A stretch of DNA of 64,000 nucleotides from AC-32 sp963717475 (GCA_963717475.1 OY970337.1:1736001-1800000); one strand, 5' to 3'; shown: positions 34,999 to 44,779, counted from the first letter of the stretch. Numbers and translations: made by a program. Notes: generated by a model from the letters alone, not told the origin.

Positions 34999-35552
34999 TC
35001 AGCCTCCGGCGCTCTTGACCGTGTGCCCCTCGTGAGCAGGCCCGGACGAGATCACGCTCGAGGGCGTGGCACAGATTGCGTACACGATGAAGCTGCTGTC
35101 GGCACCTGTTTGGTTGTCCATCCAGACGCCCCACGAGTCCGGCGCCGCAACCGTCGCCGAGCTCTTGAACCCGTACGACCCGTTTATTTCCTGCCCGACA
35201 ACTGATGACCCGCCGACGCCCCCTCCACCCGGTGACGTATTCACCGGCCGGACAGGTGAGATAGCCGTAGCTCTGCTCGCCGTTCGGGCTGGAGATAACC
35301 GGGCCTGGTGAGGTACCGAAGCTGGACCGGGCCGGGCGGCCCCTGAATCCCCTGCGACCCAGTGGGGCCGCGGTTGCCCTTGAGCTGTCTGATCGCGAGG
35401 TTCGTGAGCCGGTTCCTGGCGACCGTGTGCGGCTTGATCTTCGAGCCGTTGATCAAGCTCGCCGCTGCGAACGAGGTGCCGCCCAGCGCGAGAAACAGCG
35501 CCAGCAGCGCAATCGTGTTCTGCCGAAGGAAACGTCCGAAGCCTTTGGTCAT
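34999..35552 (-). CDS. Exported protein, GFGRFLR family paralogue 1 (frame shifted)
   Basis: Starts with a short basic segment and a hydrophobic signal (GFGRFLRQNTIALLALFLALGG), followed by INGSKIKPHTVARNRLTNLAIRQLKGNRGPTGSQGIQGPPGP, a short collagen-like G-x-y stretch. The C-terminal part is in other frames: SYGYLTCPAGEYVTG, then GQEINGSYGFKSSATVAAPDSWGVWMDNQTGADSSFIVYAICATPSS. That end is typical of exported beta-rich modules with two Cys. At least two frame changes occur between 35210 and 35330. Convergent with moaX, stops adjacent. Function unknown. Confidence 0.65.
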
Positions 35553-35642
35553 CTGTGGCCTCCTTACCGTCGCCGGCGGAGCCATGAGTGGCTCGTACAC
35601 ACACGACGTCAGACAGCCACGCGCTCTTCCATAGCGAAGTAC

Positions 35643-35671
35643 CGAAGGGGCCGCGCGACGCGGCCCCTTCG
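35643..35671. terminator. Hairpin downstream of the second exported protein gene
   Basis: CGAAGGGGCCGC-gcgac-GCGGCCCCTTCG, a perfect 12-bp stem 22 bp beyond the stop of the minus-strand gene. Confidence 0.65.
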
Positions 35672-35693
35672 ACGAGCTCGGCTTCGGATCAGG

Positions 35694-36360
35694 TCAGCTG
35701 GTCCAGCCGTCCAGTGAGATGGTGCAGCCGGCGCCGAGCGTGTGGATTCCGGCGGAGGCAAGTCGCGTCGATCCGGGCACCCGAAGGCGCCGCGGCGACG
35801 AGGTCGATCGAGTACGGCGAGAGGTAGATCGGGGTCGTGCTCTGGATTGTCGAGAGCGTCCTGGTCGCCTCCGGAGTCGCCGGGCCGAAATCGCCCGGGC
35901 CGCTGGCGGTTCCAGCGGCGGCGGAATGGTCCTCGGTCGAGGAGATGATCAAGTCCAGCTGGTAGTTGTTCGAGCCGAGGTCGGTGCACCTCATGCTCAC
36001 CGAGAAGGGCCCAAAGGCGGCGACGGAGACCGTCTGGCCGACCTGAGCCTTGATGATGCCCGTCTGGAACGTCTTGGCGACGGTGGCCGCGCTGTCGGCG
36101 GTCGTCGCCGACGGGACCTTGCCCAGGGTCGCCTCGTTGATCTGCGTGCCGGTCAGCGAGTTGCCCTTGACCTTGACTCCCGTGACCGCACCCTTCGCGA
36201 TCTTCACGTTCGTCACGGCGTTCTTCTTCAGCTGCTTGGCGCCGACGCTATTGCGCGGGAGCGCGTTCGCCGCGGCGAACGTCGTACCCGCGAGCGCAAA
36301 GAACAGCGCGATCAGCGCGATCGTGTTGTGGCGCAGGAAGCGCCCGAAACCTCCGGTCAT
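35694..36360 (-). CDS. Exported protein, GFGRFLR family paralogue 2
   Basis: Its N-terminus (GFGRFLRHNTIALIALFFAL) is nearly the same as that of the gene ending at 34999. It continues with a repeat-like linker of NSVGAKQLKKNAVTNVKIAKGAVTGVKVKGNSLTG, a low-complexity beta-repeat common in Thermoleophilia exported proteins. A beta-rich C-terminal domain follows (QTGIIKAQVGQTVSVAAFGPFSVSMRCTDLGSNNYQLDLIISSTE.., ending GCTISLDGWTS). The last about 22 residues are reached only by a one-base slip near 35765; otherwise the frame runs to 35689. ATG 36360 is preferred over an upstream one. Confidence 0.7.
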
Positions 36361-36454
36361 GAGAGACCTCCACTTCTGGATTGACGGCGTGACAGAGTTC
36401 TCTGTCACCTACAGGACGCCTCCCGGCAGGAGGTTCTTCCCTGGAAGGCGAGCG

Positions 36455-37681
36455 TCAGGGCCTACGGCGGGAGCGCTTCACTCGCTGTAGAGCCTTGCCG
36501 GGCGTGACCCGGGCGAGCTCGACCGCTGCCGCAGCGTTCAGCGTGCCCCAGCCGAGCTGCGGGCTCCAGCCGTTGCCGGTGGCGCTGTGCTTCAGGACCC
36601 ACGCGACCTGCGGTGCGGTCAGCTGCGGGTTCACGCCCCAGACAAGCGCGGAGACGCCGGCAACCTCGGGCGCGGAGAACGACGTCCCGCTCGCCCAGCC
36701 GTAGTACCCCGGCGACTGCCACGGCAGCTCCGCATGCGGCCAGTCGGAGGTCGCGGACTCGCCGGCGAAGACGTTGTAGCCGGGCGCCGCCAGCGAGAGG
36801 TAGGAGCCCGTGTTCGAGAAGTACGCGCGCGTGCCGTCCATCGAGGTCGCGCCGACTGCAAGCCCGGCGCCATGCTTACCGCCGAGGAGAGCGGCCGGAT
36901 ACTGGACCGGGTTGCCCTGGTCGTGCACGTTGCCGGCGGCCGCGACGATCAGGACGTCGTGCCGCGCGGCCCAGCGAATGGCGCGCCGCTCGATCGCCGA
37001 GCTTCCGTCGCCCCCGATCGAGAGGTTGATGATCCTCGCGCCGTGGCGGACCGCGTAGACGATCGCGGCGGCCTCGTCGACGTCGGTGATGTACCCCTCG
37101 GAGCCGATCGCCTTGATCGCGAGCAGCTTCGCGTCGCCGCCGAAGCCGGACATGCCGACGCCGTTGGTGACCGAGCCGGCCGCGAGCGACGCCACGAACG
37201 TTCCGTGGCCGAGCTCGTCTCGAACCTTGCCGGTGCGTGAGAGCACGCTCCAGGTCCCGGGATGCTTGTCGCCGACATCGGGAGCGTCGAGGTCGGCGCC
37301 GCTGTCGATCACCGCGATCTTGACGGCGGCCGCCGAGCGGAGGGCGTCGTCCGGGACTTCGGCCATGTGCGCCGCGTCCCATTGCCACTCCCACGCGATC
37401 CCGGGCAGGAACGTCTTCTCCAGGGCGGGCTCGTCGACGCTCAGCGCGCGGCGCAGGACCGGCCGCTGCCCGACTGCGCTCGACGTCTCGACGACCGCGC
37501 TGCGAAGGGCAGGCAGGCGGCGGACGATCCGGACGCCTGGCCGCTCGAGGGCGGCGAGCTCAGCCGGCGAGCGGTAGGCGACAACTCGCCGCGTGGCGAC
37601 GCTGGATGCAGGGGTTGCGCTCGGCGCGGCGATACAGGCGAGGGTGGCTGCCGCACAGAGCGCGCGGGCGACGGCGCTCAC
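36455..37681 (-). CDS. Secreted subtilisin-like serine protease (S8)
   Basis: A 408-residue secreted protease. The signal peptide (MSAVARALCAAATLACIAAPSATPA) is followed by a short pro-region. The catalytic triad is in order: Asp in KIAVIDSGADLDAP, His in DELGHGTFVASLAAG, Ser in WASGTSFSAPEVAGVSALVWG; the oxyanion Asn is in VAAAGNVHDQGNP. The C-terminal tail is short and basic (VKRSRRRP), with no membrane anchor, so it is not a typical type VII mycosin. The two genes downstream on the same strand are the GFGRFLR proteins. Confidence 0.93.
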   Translation of the reverse strand: MSAVARALCAAATLACIAAPSATPASSVATRRVVAYRSPAELAALERPGVRIVRRLPALRSAVVETSSAVGQRPVLRRALSVDEPALEKTFLPGIAWEWQWDAAHMAEVPDDALRSAAAVKIAVIDSGADLDAPDVGDKHPGTWSVLSRTGKVRDELGHGTFVASLAAGSVTNGVGMSGFGGDAKLLAIKAIGSEGYITDVDEAAAIVYAVRHGARIINLSIGGDGSSAIERRAIRWAARHDVLIVAAAGNVHDQGNPVQYPAALLGGKHGAGLAVGATSMDGTRAYFSNTGSYLSLAAPGYNVFAGESATSDWPHAELPWQSPGYYGWASGTSFSAPEVAGVSALVWGVNPQLTAPQVAWVLKHSATGNGWSPQLGWGTLNAAAAVELARVTPGKALQRVKRSRRRP

Positions 37682-37750
37682 GCATGCGGCTATCGGTACC
37701 CATCACTCGAACGAGCACCCTGGAATGAGGGACGAGTCCGGCCTGCGCGA

Positions 37751-37778
37751 AGGCGGCGGGGCCGGAGCCCCGCCGCCT
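37751..37778. terminator. Hairpin downstream of the second subtilase gene
   Basis: AGGCGGCGGGGC-cgga-GCCCCGCCGCCT, a perfect 12-bp stem 21 bp past the stop of the minus-strand subtilase. Confidence 0.7.
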
Positions 37779-37798
37779 AACGGTTCTAGTCCGCGCCG

Positions 37799-39907
37799 TC
37801 AGCCGAGAACCACGAAGGCGTCGACGTCCACCTGCGGATGGCCACTGGTGCCGACCGCCTGGATCGTCAGGCGGTGTGTGCCGTAGCTGCTCCCGACGCT
37901 CAGCTGGACTTTCCGAGCGACCGTCGACGTCGAGTACTCGTTCACGTAGCCGACGTCCTGATTGTCGAGCCAGACGTGTGCGTAACCGTTGACCGTGCTC
38001 GACGGTGCAATCCACGCCACCTCGCGACCGGTGAAGTCGAACGTCACGTACGCGCCCGTGACGGAGGTCGAGTTCTGGTAACCGCCGAGGTCCTGGCCCC
38101 ACGCCAACCGCTGCCAGCCGCTGGTGTACGAGGCAGCCGACTCCTGGTAGAGGCCGACCGTGCTCCTCGGGCCGAACAACCAGTCGCTCCAGTTGCCCGC
38201 TCCGTCCTGCGCGGCGACGCCGAACTGGTAGCTCGAGCCGGGCTGGAGGTCGTTGAAGGTAATGCTGGTCTGCGTTGCTGAGCCGAGCGTGATGTCGCGC
38301 CACACTCCGCCATTGACGCTGATGATCAGCCGGTAGCGAGCGATCCCGCTCGTGTCCGACGCGCTCCAGGAGACCGTCAGGGGTGTGGCGCCGCCGGTGC
38401 CGAGCCACCAACCCGCAGGGATTCCCTGCGAGGGGCCGGAGACCGCCGGCGGTGTGTGGTCGCCGCCGCCACCACCGCCGCCACTGCCGATCGCCGCCAC
38501 GGCAGCCCCAAGGTCGAGCCGGTGGCGCACGATCTGCGAGCGCGGGTCGGTGATGGTCGGGCCCGTGGTCGCGAGCGCATTCGTGATCTGGTCGATCGTC
38601 GCCAGCGGGTTGGCAGCCGCCAGCACTGCGACCGCACCCGAGACGTGTGGGGTCGCCTGGGAGGTGCCGCCCTCGGTCACACCAGCAGCCTTGATCAGCG
38701 CGCCGGGGGCGAGGAGGGTCAGCTGGTCGCCGGTCTGCGAGAAGCAGGTGATCTGGTCGGAAGCGGAGGTCTTGTCAGTGCAGTCCTTGTCGCCCCAGGT
38801 GAGCTGCGAGTAGGAGCCGGCGTAGACGGCCCCCACGCTGATCGCGCCTGGCACGCACGCCGGATTGGCGAGGCCGAGCCGGTAGTGGCCGTGGACGTAG
38901 GCGTTGTTGCCGGCAGCGACGATCGGGAGGATGCCGGCTGAGCGGGCGAGCGCGAAGGCCGGAGCGTAAGCACTATGGGCGCAGGGCCCGGTGTGCGCGT
39001 CGCCGTAGCCGAGGCTGAGGTTGATTGCCCGGATGTTGAGGCCGCGCCGCTTCAGCCGCACGACGCGGTCGATCGCCTTGCTGACGAGCTTGGTGGACGT
39101 GTACCCATGCTTGTCGAAGACGTCGGCGACGATCAGCTTGGCGCCGGGCGCGACGCCGGCGACGATCCCGGAGACGTTCGTTCCGTGCCCGTCGGCGTCG
39201 AGCTTGTGGTCGTTCTTCGCCTGGTCCCACGCCATTGCGACGCGGCAGCTCGCCGGCTTGCCGGGCTTCCTGCAGCCGAAGTCGGCCTTGCGGTAGCGGA
39301 CGCCGGTGTCGAGCACCGCGACGTACGTGCCGGCGCCGGTGAAGCCGGCCGCAGCCACCTCGGGCTGACGGATCTGCGGGAGGCTGTTGACCGGGACGGT
39401 CTCGGTGCGGAAGCGCTCGTTGACACGAACGCCGGCGACATCAGCTGCGTTGACCGTGTCGAGCAGCGCCTTCGAGGACTCGAACCGAACGAATGTGAGC
39501 GGGAGGGTCTCGAAGCGGTCGAGCACGCGGAACGAGCCGTCGACACGCGTGAGGGTCCGATGCTCCTCCCTCCGCAGTTCGGCGGTCGCCATCCGCAGGA
39601 ACGAGGCCGTTCGCAGAGCCCGCCGTACGTGCGAGGCGGCCTGCGAGGCGCGGCTGAACGCCGCCTGCGTCTGGTAGGTCACGAGCGCATCGACGGCGCC
39701 GTGCGCGCGCAGCTTCCGAACGACTGCGGCGTCGAGCCGGCCGGCCGCGACGGCCTGGTCGAGGGTGCTGTAGCGCGGCGCGCTCAGCTTCGCCGCGTGC
39801 GCGTGGCGGCCGGCGGCACCGGCCTCCGACGCGAGCATGGAGCAAGAGCCGATGGCCAAGAGCGTGATGAGCGCGAGAGTGAGGGTGCGGGGGGAACGGC
39901 GGTTCAT
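37799..39907 (-). CDS. Secreted subtilase with fibronectin-type C-terminus
   Basis: A 702-residue exported protease. Signal peptide (LTLALITLLAIGSCSMLASEAGA), an inhibitor-like pro-region, then the S8 domain: Asp in YVAVLDTGVRYRKADFG, His in DADGHGTNVSGIVAG, Asn in PIVAAGNNAYVHGHY, Ser in GTSQATPHVSGAVAVLAA. A glycine run (GSGGGGGGGDHTPP) leads to a fibronectin III-like domain (PLTVSWSASDTSGIARYRLIISVNGG..YQFGVAAQDGAGNWSDW) and a final beta-sandwich (SSTVNGYAHVWLDNQDVGYVNEY..HRLTIQAVG). A SARP-like operator lies 51 bp upstream. Confidence 0.93.
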   Translation of the reverse strand: MNRRSPRTLTLALITLLAIGSCSMLASEAGAAGRHAHAAKLSAPRYSTLDQAVAAGRLDAAVVRKLRAHGAVDALVTYQTQAAFSRASQAASHVRRALRTASFLRMATAELRREEHRTLTRVDGSFRVLDRFETLPLTFVRFESSKALLDTVNAADVAGVRVNERFRTETVPVNSLPQIRQPEVAAAGFTGAGTYVAVLDTGVRYRKADFGCRKPGKPASCRVAMAWDQAKNDHKLDADGHGTNVSGIVAGVAPGAKLIVADVFDKHGYTSTKLVSKAIDRVVRLKRRGLNIRAINLSLGYGDAHTGPCAHSAYAPAFALARSAGILPIVAAGNNAYVHGHYRLGLANPACVPGAISVGAVYAGSYSQLTWGDKDCTDKTSASDQITCFSQTGDQLTLLAPGALIKAAGVTEGGTSQATPHVSGAVAVLAAANPLATIDQITNALATTGPTITDPRSQIVRHRLDLGAAVAAIGSGGGGGGGDHTPPAVSGPSQGIPAGWWLGTGGATPLTVSWSASDTSGIARYRLIISVNGGVWRDITLGSATQTSITFNDLQPGSSYQFGVAAQDGAGNWSDWLFGPRSTVGLYQESAASYTSGWQRLAWGQDLGGYQNSTSVTGAYVTFDFTGREVAWIAPSSTVNGYAHVWLDNQDVGYVNEYSTSTVARKVQLSVGSSYGTHRLTIQAVGTSGHPQVDVDAFVVLG

Positions 39908-39957
39908 CGGTGCGACCTCCTTGGTCGTTGCGTTCCAGCGGATGGTCTTGCGAGGCG

Positions 39958-39990
39958 CTCAAACAGCCCTCAACGGCGGCTCAACGCCGT
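39958..39990. promoter_or_regulatory. SARP-type operator 1 (three 11-bp repeats)
   Basis: CTCAAACAGCC, CTCAACGGCGG and CTCAACGCCGT head to tail. It is 51 bp upstream of the subtilase start at 39907 (minus strand), in the gap after the sedolisin gene. Confidence 0.6.
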
Positions 39991-40012
39991 AGGCGGCCTT
40001 CGGACGTGCCGA

Positions 40013-40044
40013 AGCGGGGGGAGGGCGCCTGCCCTCCCCCCGCT
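40013..40044. terminator. Strong hairpin after the sedolisin gene
   Basis: AGCGGGGGGAGGGC-gcct-GCCCTCCCCCCGCT, a perfect 14-bp stem 16 bp beyond the minus-strand stop. Confidence 0.75.
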
Positions 40045-40059
40045 GGCCCGTCTCGGAAG

Positions 40060-41364
40060 CTAGAAGCCGCCGAGACCGCGCGGGGTTCCCACGCCCGTGG
40101 GGCCGTCGTACCCGGCGACCGCGTTGCACATGATGGTGCCGCAATAACCGTTCGAGCCTGTCGTGACGTCGTGCAAGTACGCGGTGTGCTGGTACGGGAT
40201 CTGAGCCGGCCACGACACGGTCGAGGCGTTGCCGGCGAGCGCGTACACAGCGGCGATGATCGGCGCCGAGAGGCTCGTGCCGCAGCCGAGCTGCCAGCTG
40301 CTCGAGCCCGTTGACGTCGCCGTCGTGAAGACCCAGGCCGCCGTGTCGCAGGAGGCGTCTGCGGCCACGTCGGCGACTCCGCGCCGGGCACCGCAGAGGG
40401 TCGAGCTCCAGTTCGGCACGGCGCTCTGCCACCACGCGGCAGAGGTGTAGTCGCTCACGAACGAGCTGCAGCCGCTACCGGTGCCGCCGCTCGACGAGAG
40501 GCCCCACACCCGCTCACTGTTGTAGCTCCCGTCGGAGTTCAAGTACAGATTCGTGCCGCCAACCGCGATGACCGTGTTCAAGTCGGCAGGGAACTTGACG
40601 CCGTAGTTGTTGTCCCCGGCGCTCGCCGTGATGGCGATCCCAGGGTGGTTGAACGCGCCGCGGTAGCTCCAGATCGTGCCGTCAACCTGCGACTCGTTGA
40701 TCGCCCAGCTGTTCGAGATTTCGGTCGCTCCGAGCCTCGCTGCGGTGTTGTTCGCAATCGCTGCATCAACGACCGTGTTGCTGGCTTCGACGACGAGGAA
40801 CTTGCAATTGAGGCAAATCGCGTGCGCCATCTCGACGTCCATCGAAGCCTCGAGGTCCCAGAGACTCCCGCTGGGGGTGTTCACGGGGTAGCCGCTGTGA
40901 TAGCCGTTCTCGTTCACCTGGTCGAAGCAGCCCGTGGTGACGCTTGCGCTGCAGGACGGAAAGGACCCGAGATTCCACCCGGTGTCGAAGGTGTCGAGGT
41001 CGTACTTCAGGTACGGATGGTGGAAGGTGACGATCAGCGCGATCGTCTGCTGTCGAGATGCGTACCAGGGGAGCTGGTAGCCGGTGTGCAGTGCGCTCGG
41101 CGCGTAGGCCGTCGAGCCGATATTCGCCAGAGGCTGAACCGGCCGGCGGGACGGGAGCACGCTGATGCGCACGATCCGTCCGTTCTTGTAGGTGACGACG
41201 TGGGCCGAGCAGTGGACGGCCGCCTGCTGACGGCACGCCGCACGCTGGTGCGCGTGCGCCAGAGCCGCGTTCGCGGAGGCGGCCGCGAAGCTCGCGAAGG
41301 CACCGGCCGCGACAGCGGAGGTGACGGCTGCCACGAGGCGCAGAATGGTCTTGCTGCGAATCAT
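40060..41364 (-). CDS. Secreted sedolisin-type (S53) peptidase
   Basis: A 434-residue exported serine-carboxyl peptidase. A signal peptide (LRLVAAVTSAVAAGAFASFAAASANA) and a short pro-region precede the S53 domain: Glu and Asp in SLWDLEASMDVEMAHAICLNC (ExxxD), the oxyanion Asp region GVADVAADA, and the Ser in CGTSLSAPIIAAVYAL. FPADLNTVIAVGGTNL is also characteristic. Known sedolisins work at acid pH and lie in the periplasm or medium. The pro-domain is shorter than in classical kumamolisins. It shares an upstream region with the SARP regulator. Confidence 0.85.
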   Translation of the reverse strand: MIRSKTILRLVAAVTSAVAAGAFASFAAASANAALAHAHQRAACRQQAAVHCSAHVVTYKNGRIVRISVLPSRRPVQPLANIGSTAYAPSALHTGYQLPWYASRQQTIALIVTFHHPYLKYDLDTFDTGWNLGSFPSCSASVTTGCFDQVNENGYHSGYPVNTPSGSLWDLEASMDVEMAHAICLNCKFLVVEASNTVVDAAIANNTAARLGATEISNSWAINESQVDGTIWSYRGAFNHPGIAITASAGDNNYGVKFPADLNTVIAVGGTNLYLNSDGSYNSERVWGLSSSGGTGSGCSSFVSDYTSAAWWQSAVPNWSSTLCGARRGVADVAADASCDTAAWVFTTATSTGSSSWQLGCGTSLSAPIIAAVYALAGNASTVSWPAQIPYQHTAYLHDVTTGSNGYCGTIMCNAVAGYDGPTGVGTPRGLGGF

Positions 41365-41426
41365 GAAGCACTCCCTTCGTGTTGCGATCGCCTGTGCGAT
41401 CTCGTCTTCGATGATCCGGTGGGTCG

Positions 41427-41459
41427 CTCAGAGCCCGGTCAATGGCGGCTCAACGCCGT
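41427..41459. promoter_or_regulatory. SARP-type operator 2 (three 11-bp repeats)
   Basis: CTCAGAGCCCG, GTCAATGGCGG and CTCAACGCCGT head to tail, between the sedolisin start (41364, minus) and the SARP start (41477, plus). The final T begins TAGGCT, a possible -10 box for the SARP gene, so autoregulation is likely. Confidence 0.6.
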
Positions 41460-41476
41460 AGGCTTGTGCGGCGGCA

Positions 41477-43098
41477 ATGGCGGCTGACCAGCTCGACTTC
41501 CGACTTCTCGGACGGCTCGAGGTCCGGCCCGATGGGGAGCCGCTCGACCTCGGAGGCATGCAGCGGCGTGCGCTCCTCACGATCCTCCTCCTCAACGCGA
41601 ACCACGTCGTCTCGGTCGATCGCCTGACCGACGAGCTCTGGGGCGAGACGCCCCCGCCGACCGCGGCGCACACGATCCAGGTCTACGTCTCGCAGCTGCG
41701 AAAGCTGTTCGCGGCGGCGGGAGAGACGCTGGGCGACCCAGCGGCCGGGTTACGTCCTCCGGGTCGAAGCCGACCAGCTGGATCTCAACCGGTTCGAACA
41801 GTTCCTCGCGAGAGGGCCGGGCGGCGCTAACCGCCGGAGACGCCGACACCGCTGCGGCAACGCTGCAGGGAAGCTCTCGCGCTCTGGCGCGGCGCGGCTC
41901 TCGCAGACTTCAGCTTCGAGCCGTTCGCGGAGGCGGCGATCGCCCGGCTCGAAGACCTGCGTCTCGCTGCGCTGGAGGACCGCATCGAGGCCGACCTCCT
42001 GCTCGGCCGTCACCAGACGGTGATCGGCGAGCTGGAGGCGTTGATCGCCGCCAAACCCACTTCGCGAGCGCTTGCGCGGCCAGCTGATGCTCGCCCTGTA
42101 TCGCGCGGGGCGTCAGGCGGAGGCTCTCGAGGCCTACCAGGCAACGCGGCGCGCGCTGGTGGATGAGCTGGGTATCGACCCGGGTGCCCGCCTCCAGGAG
42201 CTCGAGCGCGCGATTCTGAACCAGGATCCCGCCCTCGACGAGGCGCCCCGCGCCCCCGCCGAGCCGCCGGCGCCAGAGCGGTCGATCCTGCTCGTCTCGC
42301 GCGGCGAGCTCGATCTAGAGAACCTCCTGCGCCTGAGCGAGCCGTTGGCCCGCTCGCACAGCCCGCACGAGATCATCCTGGCACGGATGGTTGGAGACGC
42401 AGCCGAGCGTCGAAGAGAAGCGGCCGCCGAGCTCGCCGGGCACCGCGAAGAGGCTGGTGGGCCGCCGGATCCCGGCGCGCGTCGCAGCGTTTACCTCCAC
42501 GGAGCCCGCCGCCGACCTCGTCCGCCTCGCCTCGCAGCAGGAGGTTGACCTACTGCTGATCGAGGGCCCGTTGGAAGGTGACGTACGCACGGTCTTGGAC
42601 GAGGCGCCGTCGGACGTGGCCCTACTCGCGGGGGGCGGATCCGGAGAAGAGGAAGGGGCCGTGATCGTCCCGTTCGGAGCTGCAGAGCACGACTGGGCCG
42701 CGCTCGAACTGGGCGTGTGGTTCGCCACCGCGCGAGGCGCGCGCCTCCGACTGCTCGGCGCGACCGCCGATCCCGCCGGCGAGAAACGAGACGCGAGCCG
42801 AGTCCTCGCCAGCGCCTCGCTGGTCGTCCAACAACTCGCGGGTGTTGTCGCCGAGCCGGCCCTCGTGTCGGGCGTCGAGGGAGTCGTCGACGCCGCGGAG
42901 GACGCGTCCCTCATGATCCTGGGTTTCTTGAGCGCTGGCGGCAGGAAGGAGTCGGCGAGACCCGGTCGGAGATCGTCTCGCGGTCGCGCGCGCCGGTCAT
43001 TTCTCGTCCGGCGCGGCCCGCGGCCGGGCGCGCTGAGCCCGCAAGAGGGCCTGACGCGCTACACGTGGTCATTCGCCCGTGCGGAGGTCGAGACATAG
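41477..43098 (+). CDS. SARP/AfsR-type activator with C-terminal UspA-like domain (several frame shifts)
   Basis: The N-terminal OmpR-like winged helix (QLDFRLLGRLEVRPDGEPLDLGGMQRRALLTILLLNANHVVSVDRLTDELWG..IQVYVSQLRKLF) is followed in other frames by a bacterial transcriptional activation domain (YVLRVEADQLDLNRFEQFL.., FEPFAEAAIARLEDLRLAALEDRIEADLLLGRH.., RGQLMLALYRAGRQAEALEAYQATRRALVDELGIDPGARLQELERAILNQD). A UspA-like alpha/beta domain ends the protein (VIVPFGAAEHDWAALELGVWFATARGARLRLLG.., then a C-terminal RRGPRPGALSPQEGLTRYTWS). About four one-base shifts (near 41740, 42050, 42400, 42935) must be undone. The operator just upstream suggests autoregulation. Confidence 0.75.
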
Positions 43099-43155
43099 GT
43101 CGAGACATAGGGCCGCCGTCTTGCAGGTGCACGTGAGGGGTGCTACAAGATTCGG

Positions 43156-44675
43156 GTGCGGCAGGTTCACCAGCTGGGGGACACCTTTGCGGGTTACGAG
43201 ATCGAGGAGGTCCTCGGTCGCGGCGGCATGAGCGAGGTCGTGCGCGCCAAGAATCCGAAGCTCGGAAACGTCGTGGCCCTGAAGCTGCCGCGCCCAAGCT
43301 CGCGGAGGACGACCTCTTTCGCGAGCGATTCGTGCGGGAGTCGCGGATCGCCGCCTCGCTCGACCACCCCAACGTGCTTCCGATTCACGACGCAGGAGAG
43401 GCCGACGGCGTCCCCTACATCGCGATGCGCTTCGTCGACGGGCCGAACCTCGGCGAGCTGCTCAAGCGCGGCGTGCTTCCCTCTCAGCCATGCGGTGTCG
43501 ATCGTCGGCCAGGTTGGGAGGCGCGCTGGACGTCGCCCACGAGCGCGGCCTGATCCATCGCGACGTGAAGCCGGCCAACATCTTGATCGATCGCTACACC
43601 CCGACGCCGCTCCTCACGTTTACCTCGCCGACTTCGGCGTGGCCAAGCACACGCTTTCACGGAGCGGTCTCACCACGACGGGCGAGTTCGTCGGAACGAT
43701 CGACTATGTCGCCCCCGAACAAATCGAGGGCAAGACGATCGACGCGCGCACCGATGTGTACTCGCTTGGCTGCGTCTTCTACGAGTGCTTGACCGGCAAG
43801 AAACCCTTCGACCGCGATTCGAATGTCGCCGTCATGTACGCACACCTGATGGAGCCGCCGCCTGCCCCGAGCGAGGAGCGGGAAGGCCTTCCGGCGGAGG
43901 TCGATGCTGTCGTCGCGAAGGCTCTGGCGAAGGCGCCGGAGGAGCGGTACGCGACCTGCGGCGAGCTGCTGCTGCTGCTCGCGCGGCTCTGGCTCGAAAC
44001 GACCTCGGCCGGTGCAGCGGCGCCCTCAGCCGCGGCTCTCAGCAGCACCATCGACTTTCTCGACATCGATTCCGGCACGGGCATTGTCGCGCGCCCGCTT
44101 CCCCCGCCCAGTGCTGCGACCGAGCCCGTCTCGACGAACGGTGACGCAAAGACGCGCCGTCTGCGCCCTGCCGCGTCCTTGGACAAGCGCTACGTGCTGG
44201 TAGCGGCGGTAGTGCTGCTCGCGCTCGCGGGTGCGGGCCTCGCCGCGACGCAGCTCCTCGGCAGCTCGAGCGCAGTAGCCACGCCGCCGCCAAAGACGGC
44301 ATCGACGATCGCAACGCATAGAGAAGAAGACGTCCAAACCTGTGCGGCCGGCGCTGATCGCGGTTCCATATCTCGTCGGCGCGAGCCAGGCCCGCGCTAT
44401 CCGGCTCCTGAGGGCGCGCGGGCTACGGGCCCGTGTGGTCCACGAGCACTCGACCGTCACGAAAGGGCACGTGATCAGCCAGGTGCCGCGGCGGGGAAAG
44501 CGGCGTGAAAAAAACGCGGTCGTCAGACTCGTCGTGTCTACTGGTCCTGTTGCGAAGCGACATGTGAGCGCACCGCCCCCGCCCATCGGATCAAATCCCG
44601 CCTCCCCCGCCTGTCGTGAATCCGCCTCCGCCAGCCGCACCGCCGCCGCCGCCCGGCGGGTGCCACGGCTGCTGA
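43156..44675 (+). CDS. Membrane Ser/Thr protein kinase with PASTA domain (frame shifts)
   Basis: PknB-type kinase. Gly loop EVLGRGGMSEVV, catalytic Lys in VVALKL, helix C ERFVRESRIAASLDHPN, HRDVKPANILID, DFGVAKHT, APEQIEG and DVYSLGCVFYECLTGKKPF make a complete catalytic domain (residues about 10-280). A transmembrane helix follows (YVLVAAVVLLALAGAGLAATQLL). One extracellular PASTA domain (VPYLVGASQARAIRLLRARGLRARVVHEHSTVTKGHVISQVPRRG..VVRLVVSTGP) and a proline-rich tail ending GGCHGC complete it. Frame slips occur near 43290, 43475, 43610, 44325 and 44590. It sits 57 bp after the SARP gene and probably signals to the type VII-like locus. Confidence 0.82.
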
Positions 44676-44779
44676 TGGGTGCGAAGAACGGGCTTTGCAT
44701 TCAGCCGAAAGCGTTCTAAGCTCTTCCCCAGCTTCGGCGTTCTCCGCAACTGCGGCTCTTGGAGGAGGGGCAGGGCCGA

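Noticed and set aside
36455..39907. The two S8 proteases as the mycosin of the type VII-like locus
   Set aside because: Mycosins carry a C-terminal membrane helix. These have a short basic tail or beta domains instead, and sit several kilobases away.
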